The notes beneath the pieces were generated by a model. That model was not told where the DNA came from and did no database searches. It was given only the letters and a program-made list of their open reading frames with translations. DNA of 64,000 nucleotides from Euclidia mi (lineage: Eukaryota; Arthropoda; Insecta; Lepidoptera; Erebidae). The DNA lies in NCBI GenBank assembly GCA_944739405.2, contig OX123193.2:13814519-13878518 (forward strand), given 5' to 3'. Shown piece after piece: positions 56,566 through 64,000 of the stretch. Every line of letters starts with the position of its first letter. The stretch's first letter is position 1. Made by a program: the position numbers and the translations under genes.

Positions 56566-57012
56566 GGCCGGTTTCAATATCTGATCAATCCATGGATTTG
56601 AAGATTACTTTTTTATAGTAATAGGCGGCAAACGAGCAGATGGATCGGCTGATGGTTAGCAATTACCGCCGCCCATGGACACAAGCAACACCAGAGGAAT
56701 CACAAGTGCGTTGCCGCCTCTTGGTATTGGGAAAAGGTTTAGGATGAGGAGAGGGATAAGGTAGAAAAATAGGCGATAGGGCCTCCGGCACTCTCACTCA
56801 CCGAACGAAGCGCAACAATTTAGATACTGTTACTTTACGTCGATTTTCTGTGAGAGGGTAGTACTACCCTGGTCGAGCCGGCCCATTCATGCTGAAATCA
56901 GCAAGGCTCTACTACCTTTTACGATACATATTTGTCATAAGCTCCACAATCCTGCCAAACATATATCTCAAATCTCCCAATCCAAGGATAGATCGAGTAT
57001 GGCATTTAGCGG
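56566..57012. mobile_element. Foldback MITE (ACAGCCGG family) split by a SINE-like repeat
   Basis: Left AACGGCCGGTTTCAATATCT and right GAGTATGGCATTTAGCGGC are degraded inverted ends. In between lies 56625-56925, with GGCGGCAAACGAGCAGATGG, ACCGCCGCCCATGGACAC and CACAAGTGCGTTGCCGCC, a widespread lepidopteran repeat. Confidence 0.6.
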
Positions 57013-57033
57013 CTAGTAAGCTGTATGTATGTA

Positions 57034-57448
57034 TGTGACGTCGTGCACCTTCGTCTGGACTGTGACGTCGAACGTAGGAGGGAGCGCCTCTGCCCGCGCG
57101 CCCCGCACGCCATATATAAGCGAGCGAAGCCGTTCATTTGTCCCTTGGCTCCAGCTCAAGGCCAGCAGTTAAGTCTTCTCCCATATCAAGACCCTGGCCT
57201 TCGGAACACCAGTGAACACCAGCGTATACCAACTATACTTGACGGACCACGCCCTGAATTTCTCAAGCTCTCAATTAATAAAATTCTTAGTTTTAAAGTA
57301 GCTGCATTGTATCAATATAGGAATTATATCGTGAAGTCTACTATTCTAAAAATATTTTCTTTTGTAAGTAAAACCTGATTTTCTTCCTTTTTGATCAACT
57401 AGTGATTCAGTCTGGCTCACCACCTAAAAACCAATCACCCGTGCGACA
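57034..57448 (+). repeat. TRIM 5' LTR, 415 bp
   Basis: TGTGACGTCG to CGTGCGACA. CCATATATAAGCG (about 57110) is the TATA box. The right LTR has CCGTAGATAAGCG there. Confidence 0.9.
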
Positions 57449-57449
57449 T

Positions 57450-57467
57450 TGGCGCCCAACGTGGGGC
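57450..57467 (+). promoter_or_regulatory. TRIM primer-binding site
   Basis: TGGCGCCCAACGTGGGGC, one base after the LTR end. It begins TGG, complementary to a tRNA CCA end. The tRNA species was not determined. Confidence 0.8.
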
Positions 57468-57790
57468 TAGACGTAGCTTCTTATACCTGTAACTCATTCT
57501 TAATGACGTTCCTTTTTGTCTCGTGTATTACCCTAAGCGCTTCACGCCTTTAATGGTTGTCTCTCATATTCTTTTGTTATGTTATGGCCTAAGCACTTAT
57601 GTAGTGTGTAGCGGCTTTATGGATGACTGGTGTGTTAGTTTATCATAGGGCAGTTGTTGCGTGCGTATTGTGGGTCATACATAATATTTATAGCTAATGT
57701 AGTTATGTAAGTTTGATTGTTTACTTAAAATACTGATACCACTTCCACTACTTGATTACAGGTAATCCTCAACGAGCTGCTAGCCAAGAG

Positions 57791-57829
57791 AATTTTCCCT
57801 ATGGAAAATTCTGCCCTAAAGGAGGGATG
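57791..57829 (+). promoter_or_regulatory. TRIM polypurine tract with upstream hairpin
   Basis: AAAGGAGGGA directly before the 3' LTR primes plus-strand DNA. AGAATTTTCC/CTAT/GGAAAATTCT forms a perfect hairpin just upstream. Confidence 0.75.
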
Positions 57830-58318
57830 TGTGACATCGTGCACATCCATCTGGACTGTAACGTCGAACGTAGGAGGGAGCGCCTCTGCCCGCGCGCCCC
57901 GCACGCCGTAGATAAGCGAGCGAAGCCGTTCATTCGTCCCTTTGCTCCAGCTCACGGCCAGCAGTTAAGTCTTCTCCCCTATCAAGACCTTGGCTGTCAG
58001 AACACCAGTGAACACCAGCGTATACCACAATGCAGCTACTTTAAATCTACGAGTTTTAGTAATTGAGAACATCAGAAATTCAGGGCGTGGTCCGACAAGT
58101 ATAGTTACTTGTCGGACCACGCCCTGAATTTCTGATGTTCTCAATTACTAAAACTCGTAGTTTTAAAGTAGCTGCATTGTATCAATATAGGAATTATATC
58201 GTGAAGTGTACTATTCTAAAAGTGTTTTCTTTTGTAAGTAAAACCTGATTTTCTTCCTTTTTGATCGACGAGTGATTGAGTCTGGCTCACCACCTAAAAA
58301 CCAATCACCTGTGCGACA
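57830..58318 (+). repeat. TRIM 3' LTR, 489 bp, with foldback
   Basis: Same LTR as at 57034, plus the inverted duplication at 58027-58101. Confidence 0.9.
58027..58180. repeat. 154-bp near-perfect palindrome inside the TRIM 3' LTR
   Basis: 75-bp arms around TAGT with one mismatch. The right arm is normal LTR sequence. The left arm is its inverted copy. Confidence 0.95.
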
Positions 58319-58322
58319 TGTA

Positions 58323-59204
58323 CTATAATGTTCATCCCAGTAATCTGATTGATGCAATTGGGATTCATGATCTATAATTACGATTATAGCCGTTCCTCTT
58401 TGATTTGTTTCATGTCATACCAAAGTAAAGTCTGTCTCAAGAAAATGATTTACACACTACTATATTGCTGAACTGGTATTTTACTACTTAGTGGGTACTC
58501 TGTGTGTCTTGATGGTTTTTACTTTTTTGCGTACAATGTCGCGTTATTTTATAAGAAGAGTCCTATTAGCGGTTCGCAGTAGAAAATTGCCTCTGTCGTT
58601 GGCAATATTCTGAGGCAGAATTAAAACTTGAAACATTTCCTCTGCACTTCGACATCTGTACTAATCAAAGCTTATAACAGAACTGATATGAGCAGACCCA
58701 GCGCAGCTGATTGATAAATCACTGTGTCGATAGTTAAAAATATAAATAAAAAGTAATATAACTTTAAAACATCAAAGGGCTTTTATCTAAATGCGCAGAT
58801 AAATAATGAAAGCGATTCATTACACAATTTTGAGTGTCTAATTTAGTCGTGCGACAAGCTTTGATATCGTATTAATTGTATAATGCATTTATTTAATTAA
58901 AATAAAAAATTGTTTTAAAAACAGTTTCTTTACCTTAATTTATTATTGTAATACAGTTGAGTTATAAGTTCGTTTATTAGATACCACTCATCAATATTAA
59001 ATATATTTCTACGAAACTCGTCTAGTCTTTCAGAGGGATTTTTTGAGAGGTTTGCTTTCAGTTTAACGTCTCAGAGCCAATAACCAGCGAACGATTGGGA
59101 CGCATTTAACGACACCTCATTTGTCAACTTATGAAGGGTAGCTGAAGATGTACGAAGGTAAATGTAATCATCATCATAAATGTAGGTATTTAGAATGATT
59201 TATA
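58323..59204. other. No gene recognised
   Basis: AT-rich, nothing seen. Confidence 0.4.
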
Positions 59205-59378
59205 TTGACAGATATAATCATCGTAGAGTCCAAACTATTGAAGCCAGAAACACGAATTTGGCGGGCTTTTTCTTTTATGACGTAAGCATCCTTTAAGGAT
59301 TTTTTTTAATATGCCACCTAAGGAAGTAAAATAAAAGTTGAAAGTCTAGAGCAGGTGAAGCTGCGGGCAACTGCTAGT
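59205..59378 (+). mobile_element. Helitron-like fragment
   Basis: TTGACAGATATAATCATCG, CACGAATTTGGCGGGC and the end GAAGCTGCGGGCAACTGCTA GT. Confidence 0.5.
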
Positions 59379-59499
59379 ACATACATACATATATGTGACT
59401 GAATCGGTTATCAATCGGAGTTGGGTAAAATGTAGATTGATTGAACCTTTGTTCACGCCATAGAAAATAATTCAATGAATAAACTACCGAGAGCGATGA

Positions 59500-60009
59500 T
59501 TGCTTTTATACGAAGTTATTCTCTCTATTCACAGATCTGCTACAGTCAAATATCTGGGAGTTATTTTGGACGAAAATCTTAGCTGGTATGATCACATTGA
59601 CCTTATCACATGTCGCACGAGAAAACTGATGTGGGCCTTCAAAAATCTAAGGCATGTAGGTGATTATAATCTCCTTAGAATGGTGTACTATGCATTGGCA
59701 CAATCAGCGATGGGCTATTGTATAACAGCCTGGGGAGGGGCATGCAAAACCCACATAATACGTCTCGAAAGAGCTCAGCGATCACTGCTCAAAGATATGA
59801 CCTTCAAACCATTCCGTTTTCCTACTACAGAAGTATACCAAAACTGTCAAGTCCTAACAGTAAGGCAGCTGTACCTTCTCCATCGCCTACGAAAACAACA
59901 TCTTATCACGCCTTTTGACAAATACGCTGCTTTAAGACGTACATTGCACAATGTCTGTACAACCGTCAAAACGACAACACATATTCCTCAGCTCATAGAT
60001 GTACAGTAA
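59500..60009 (+). pseudogene. LINE reverse transcriptase, thumb and C-terminal region
   Basis: Open for about 165 codons. From about residue 13 it reads ATVKYLGVILDENLSWYDHI (motif 7 of LINE polymerases), then LMWAFKNLRHVGDYNLL, YYALAQSAMGYCITAWGGA, IIRLERAQRSLLKDMTFKPF and LTVRQLYLLHRLRKQ. This is the thumb region that follows the palm in Jockey/CR1-like LINEs. The catalytic FADD motif lies upstream and is missing, so the copy is 5'-truncated near 59520. A CA-rich run follows its 3' end. The frame itself is undamaged, suggesting a younger copy than 34560-36285. Confidence 0.8.
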
Positions 60010-60154
60010 AATAAACAGAAAACTAAGCATTAACCCTCTGACATAATTATAACGAAATGACGCGTAAAACTAAAGAATGGTTACAAGGGTTAGATTATAC
60101 GCTAACAGAAACATTACTCCTAGGAAAGGTTCCATTTTATACAGTCCACGCAGT

Positions 60155-60300
60155 CACTCAAACAACACGCATATAAACACACGCACGCCGACACACTCCC
60201 ATACACACAAACACACGTACTTAGGTACACATACACACATATGCAAACACAAAACACACACACACATACATACATACATCCACTCACACAAACAACTGTC
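60155..60300 (+). repeat. CA-rich microsatellite
   Basis: Interrupted ACAC/CATA repeats. Small ORFs across it are artefacts of the repeat. Confidence 0.9.
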
Positions 60301-60329
60301 TACCTTTTCCTTACTTCTGAAAATTATAA

Positions 60330-60873
60330 TTATCTAGTTAAAGGTTCAATATTGGTGGTAGCGCCATCTACCTTCCTATCTATAACTAATCGCATCAACA
60401 TCAATCGTTCCACGTACAAGTGTGAGCGATACCATATTTCCGTCTCCCTCTATCCCACTCCCTGGAAGAGGCACTGCCTTTCGCGAATTCGTCGCCGCGA
60501 TCGTCGACGCGAGTGACAGTCCAGAACATTCCGCTCGCTGAGAACGTGTCCGCTATATCGTACCGCGCCGCATCGCTGTATGTGATTATTACCGCATATA
60601 TAAACCGCTCGCAAGTGGGAGTGACGGTGAAGTGAAGTGAAAACAAGCAGCTGCATCACGAAACCACCAGGAGACTGCCCTTCGGAAACGAAGAAGATTG
60701 TATAAGGTAAGTGCCCTCCATCCTTGAAATATCCTATACCCACTCACAATCACCTCTTCCCGTATCCATCTCCTAGGCGGCTAAGAACCCGCTATTCTTT
60801 GTATACAGTCCATTTCCCTCCCAAGTCGCCTAGAACCTACCTACGGTTTCGGTGTAACGCCGAACCATTTTTT
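60330..60873 (+). mobile_element. BEL/Pao 5' LTR (left boundary uncertain)
   Basis: Precedes the primer-binding site. TATA box CATATATAAACC (60594-60605) lies about 270 bp upstream of the LTR end. Donor-like TAAGGTAAGTGCC at 60701-60713. The left end could not be fixed without the 3' LTR, which is outside the window. Confidence 0.6.
60818..60864 (+). repeat. 47-bp exact direct repeat, LTR copy
   Basis: CTCCCAAGTCGCCTAGAACC... to GCCGAA, identical to 62940-62986 in pol. Confidence 0.95.
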
Positions 60874-60891
60874 TGGTCCTTCGAGCCGGAT
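60874..60891 (+). promoter_or_regulatory. BEL/Pao primer-binding site
   Basis: TGGTCCTTCGAGCCGGAT, a motif seen at the start of insect BEL/Pao interiors (from memory). One base from 26447-26464. Confidence 0.75.
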
Positions 60892-61192
60892 TCATTTACG
60901 TTTTTATACGTTATATCGCTATACCTAGGCAGTTATAGCACCTAGCTATACTCCTAATATATTCACATAACCGTCACATGGTTATTTCCGCCCGCATCAG
61001 TAGGTAAACTTTTATGTAGCTACCTACTTATTAAATTATTAATTCTGGAACTATCATAGTTGTCTTATAAATCTCATATTTCAAGCAACTTTTAATTCCT
61101 CAGCTCCAAAGTGTTGCCTACTTAGGTAAAATAATAGATACATTAGATATTCTTATTTTGTTTCGTTCTCATTAGCTTATACTTACGTAAGC

Positions 61193-62269
61193 ATGTCACA
61201 ACAAAAGAAGTCACGCGTGTCGGAAGACAAAGAGATGACAATCTTAGAAGCGAAACGCAATATTTTATTTGAGCGCATTCAAAACATCTATGAACGATCA
61301 AAAACCGCATCTATGTCTGACAGTAATAGCGAAGCATTTCTCAGTTATTGTATAACAGTAGATAGTATTCGAACAGATTTTCATAAGTTGTTAGACGATT
61401 ATAACGCAAGATTACTTTCTATCAATCCTGATGAAAAACTGAACTATCAGGCGTATACCTCATTCGAAGATCTTTATTGTATTATTAAGCGTATACAATC
61501 GCAATTGGAGGGTAAATGTTCAGCAGAGCCCGTTGCCCGCAAACCGAGATTACCGCCAATCGAGATTATGTCGTTTGACGGAGATATACGAAATTGGCCG
61601 TTATTCTACGCGAGTTTTAAGTCTACAGTGCACGATAATGGTTCTCTGACAGATGCTGACAGGTTGTACTATTTAATAGGTAAACTGTCACCGAAAGCCC
61701 AGTCCGTATTTGCAGGTGTCACACCCAGTGCTGAGAATTATCAGGTCATATTTCAGTCACTACTTGACAGATATCAGGACACGCGCGTCCTAGCGTCTAC
61801 ATACTTTGACCAAGCTTTAAATTTCAAACCGTCCGGCAACGCGTCTGTCTCGAATTTCCAGCTGTTTATTGATAACTTCGTAACCGCGATTAATTCTCTT
61901 AGGAATTTAAAATTAGAAGATCTTTCCGACTTTATGTTGCTTCAACTCGCTTTAAAAAAGTTTGACACTGATACAATTCGCGCATTCGAGATGACGGAAC
62001 GCAATAATAAAATACCTACACTAGATAGTTTTATTTCGTTCATAAAAGACCAGTGTCGAATATTTCATAATACGCAGTCTGGTTCACCTGGCCCGTCTAA
62101 CACTAACAGCAACAAACAAAGGTTGAATAAATCGCGAAATAGTAATAACAACTCGGTCCCTAATCCACAATCTTACGTAACATGTTCGGAATCGAATAGT
62201 AATAATTCACAGAAGTGTCTGTGCAGTAATACAGCACGACCACTTATACAAGTGTCCCGCCTTCGATAA
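61193..62269 (+). CDS. BEL/Pao gag polyprotein region
   Basis: ATG at 61193, 300 bp after the primer-binding site. N-terminus charged and helical (ERIQNIYERS). Residues about 120-250 form the DUF1759-type capsid region of BEL/Pao elements: LPPIEIMSFDGDIRNWPLFY, ADRLYYLIGKLSPKAQSVFA and SLLDRYQDTR. A Ser/Asn-rich linker follows (about 300-340). The frame then leaves the true one after CLCSNTA near 62237: the last residues, RPLIQVSRLR, are out of frame, and the zinc-knuckle region continues one base over. Gag packages element RNA into particles. The protein is otherwise undamaged. Confidence 0.85.
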   Translation: MSQQKKSRVSEDKEMTILEAKRNILFERIQNIYERSKTASMSDSNSEAFLSYCITVDSIRTDFHKLLDDYNARLLSINPDEKLNYQAYTSFEDLYCIIKRIQSQLEGKCSAEPVARKPRLPPIEIMSFDGDIRNWPLFYASFKSTVHDNGSLTDADRLYYLIGKLSPKAQSVFAGVTPSAENYQVIFQSLLDRYQDTRVLASTYFDQALNFKPSGNASVSNFQLFIDNFVTAINSLRNLKLEDLSDFMLLQLALKKFDTDTIRAFEMTERNNKIPTLDSFISFIKDQCRIFHNTQSGSPGPSNTNSNKQRLNKSRNSNNNSVPNPQSYVTCSESNSNNSQKCLCSNTARPLIQVSRLR

Positions 62270-63059
62270 TTTACATGCAACCGCTCGTTTTAAATGCGCA
62301 AAAGAAAACAAAGCTTGCATTAACTGCTTAAGCATAAAACATAAAACAAGTAATTGTTCTAGTAAGACAAAGTGTCGATCATGTAATCAAAAACATCATA
62401 CACTGTTACATTTCGATTAAGATAACCCGTTGTCAAGCCAAGCCGCTAACCTTGACACACTTGCGCCGCAGGTGCAGACCACGGTAGCTGCGCCTTGCGC
62501 GTCTGAGGGCGAAGTATCGTTGTGTATGACATCCATTGCGCGGGCGACGCGCACGCGAGGACGGCACTCGCGCATCTATAATGATCCGCGCAGGGCCAAA
62601 ACGCAGTGTACGGCGTCTAAGACGGTACTGTTAGCGACAGCGCAAGTTATCGTATATGATGTTAATGGGTCGCCGCACATGGTACGTTGTCTGCTAGATA
62701 GCGCATCTCAGACCAATCTAATAACATCGGAATGCTTTAAACGCCTCGGATTATGGAATAACTTTAAAAATACTAACTCAACCGTCAAAGGGATAGGCGG
62801 ATCAGAAAAGCATTGCAGGGGTTCCGTAGATATTAAAATACATTCGCGTTTTGATAGGGACATTAATTTTAACATTTCTTCGCTTATCGTGGAACGTATT
62901 ACGGACACGTTGCCGAACGCTAATGTAGACGTAGCATCACTCCCAAGTCGCCTAGAACCTACCTACGGTTTCGGTGTAACGCCGAAACAATTGGATAATA
63001 ATAATTTATGTGAACATGAAAATTGTGAGGGTTCACTGACTTCTGTAACACAGGTTTAA
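62238..63059 (+). pseudogene. BEL/Pao zinc knuckles and aspartic protease, interrupted
   Basis: In the +1 frame: DHLYKCPAFDNLHATARFKC, NKACINCLSIKHKTSNC, CRSCNQKHHTLLHFD, which are BEL/Pao zinc knuckles. A TAA at 62418-62420 then interrupts, and the same frame continues (SSQAANLDTLAP). The retropepsin-like A17 protease follows, with VRCLLDSASQTNLITSECF (D-S-A-S in place of the usual D-S-G-S). After DTLPNANVDVAS the 47-bp LTR-derived repeat begins. The end at 63059 lies at the LINE insertion site. Reverse transcriptase and integrase would lie beyond the window. Confidence 0.75.
62940..62986 (+). repeat. 47-bp exact direct repeat, pol copy
   Basis: Identical to 60818-60864 near the end of the 5' LTR. 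Confidence 0.95.
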
Positions 63060-63061
63060 AC

Positions 63062-63955
63062 TTTTTTTTTTTTCACTACGGTGGGAAACTCTCCTTATGA
63101 GTCATCTCAACTCCGCCAACCTAGCCATTATAACGGCTGGGCTTGGGACTGACGGAGGAGGTATGTGGAGGCTCTTCCCTAAAGACGTTCGGGGCATACC
63201 CACTAAAACCCACCGCGGTGTCCCTACGGGTCCCGTGTGATGGCGGGGTCACGCGATTCGCGATTAGCATACTTTCTCGCTACCCCGCCTGGGATTGGCC
63301 CGCCTTTGGTGTTGGCAGGCCCCGTCTCGTCATGATCTCGCAATCATCCATCAAACTTCTTGCATCCATCAAACTTCTGGCATCCATCACCTCACAAAGC
63401 TACTTGGGAGGCGGCGAAGACACGCGCCGCCTCCCGCCTTTTGGCGGACAGGGAGCAGCCCCAGCGTTCAGCGTCCGCAGGCACTAAATTTAGAGTGGTC
63501 GGAGGTCGTCTCTAGTTCGACGTCCCCGACGCCCGGAACTACGGTTGGGGAGAGGGCGATGTATTTCCCTCTCCCGCTCCGCCGCCTCCTTGCTCAGCAT
63601 GACTGCTTCGCAGAAAGAGGTGACGGCGTTCCAAGACCTCTCACTCCGGACCATAGACAGAACTACGGCCGGGAGCGAGAGGACAACCATATTCAGAGCC
63701 GCGACCAGATCACGGCGCTGCGATGCCCAGGCTGGGCATTCCGCTAAAGTATGCAACGCCGTGTCTTCGACAGGGTCGCGGCTGCTGCCACAATGGTGGC
63801 ATCCGGGTGTTTCCTCCCGGCCTATCCTTCACAAATACCGGCCGAAACAACCATGGCCGGTAAGGATTTGAGTCAACCAGAAGGTGAGGACGCCGTGACG
63901 TCTCTCCAACCAATCTTCAACCACGGGACTTACCGCCACTATCGTGGCGTGCCCG
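63062..63955 (-). pseudogene. R1-clade LINE 3' end inserted in BEL pol
   Basis: Flanked by an exact 15-bp target duplication, AACACAGGTTTAAAC, at 63047-63061 and 63956-63970. A 12-T run at 63062-63073 is the poly(A) tail, so the LINE points left. The minus strand encodes the C-terminal domain of R1/TRAS/SART-like polymerases: WLERRHGVLTFWLTQILTGH and CFGRYL, an in-frame TGA, then the CCHC finger PGCHHCGSSRD and LHTLAECPAWASQRRD. MVRSERSWNAVTSFCEAVM and EAAEREREIH follow. The 3' UTR is GC-rich. Only the last part of ORF2 was inserted (5' truncation). Confidence 0.85.
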
Positions 63956-63970
63956 AACACAGGTTTAAAC

Positions 63971-64000
63971 CTAGCTCAGGAGTCAGAGCTTCAACGAACA
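63971..64000 (+). pseudogene. BEL/Pao pol, continuation at window end
   Basis: CTAGCTCAGGAGTCAGAGCT and following bases resume the pol sequence after the LINE insertion. Too short to identify a domain. Confidence 0.4.

Larger units (their letters stand above)
57034..58318 (+). mobile_element. Complete TRIM (miniature LTR retrotransposon), 1285 bp
   Basis: Direct repeats TGTGACRTCGTGCAC...GTGCGACA at 57034-57448 and 57830-58318, flanked by TGTA at 57030-57033 and 58319-58322. The 381-bp interior has a primer-binding site and a polypurine tract, but no coding capacity. That is the definition of a terminal-repeat retrotransposon in miniature, moved by proteins of an autonomous relative. The right LTR is 74 bp longer because of an inverted duplication. 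Confidence 0.9.

Noticed and set aside
60077..60516. Short ORFs rich in His/Thr across 60155-60300
   Set aside because: They are translations of a CA-rich microsatellite, not genes.

Overview
This is an AT-rich animal nuclear window, almost certainly from a moth or butterfly (Lepidoptera). That reading rests on recognising repeat families by eye: several lepidopteran SINE, LINE, Helitron-like and MITE families, plus BEL/Pao, Ty3/gypsy, R1-, RTE- and Jockey-type elements. No host gene exon could be recognised. There is no rRNA, no intact tRNA gene, no CRISPR array and no bacterial-style operon. The window is a graveyard of nested mobile elements separated by featureless AT-rich DNA. Intronic DNA of a large gene cannot be excluded. 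Layout. 0-12.3 kb: RTE LINE tail, then two copies of one nested block (an unknown repeat 'H', carrying a TIR element 'A', carrying a TTAA-flanked piggyBac-like element 'P'). The second copy is split by a 4.3-kb insertion that holds the best intact ORF of the window, a 404-aa zinc-knuckle LINE ORF1-type protein without any reverse transcriptase. It is followed by the 3' LTR and a broken integrase of a Ty3/gypsy element. 12.8-18.1 kb: a complete 5.37-kb non-autonomous LTR element (616-bp LTRs, TATA target duplication) with no pol, an internal minisatellite and a nested LINE tail. 18.1-31.2 kb: mostly empty, with SINEs, LINE tails, a BEL LTR with primer-binding site and an 'empty' A element. 31.2-36.7 kb: an inverted pair of a foldback family and a degenerate LINE reverse transcriptase. 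36.7-43.1 kb: sparse, with a 611-bp TTAA-flanked piggyBac MITE. 43.8-46.7 kb: a long-TIR DNA element ('E') with a cysteine-rich CXC-type protein gene, broken by a LINE that is itself broken by a Penelope-like element. 46.7-57.0 kb: sparse, with LINE relics, MITEs and a 102-bp near-perfect palindrome. 57.0-58.3 kb: a complete 1.28-kb TRIM element with primer-binding site and polypurine tract. 59.5-64.0 kb: LINE reverse transcriptase tail, then a BEL/Pao element (LTR, gag, zinc knuckles, protease) cut by a 3' R1-clade LINE insertion with 15-bp target duplication. The coding parts do not work together as a pathway. They are independent retrotransposon and transposon proteins, nearly all broken by frameshifts, stops or later insertions. 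The main value of the window is a readable insertion chronology, three unusual non-autonomous elements (ORF1-only unit, large LTR derivative, TRIM), the long-TIR CXC element, and a recurring pattern of near-perfect short-spacer palindromes.
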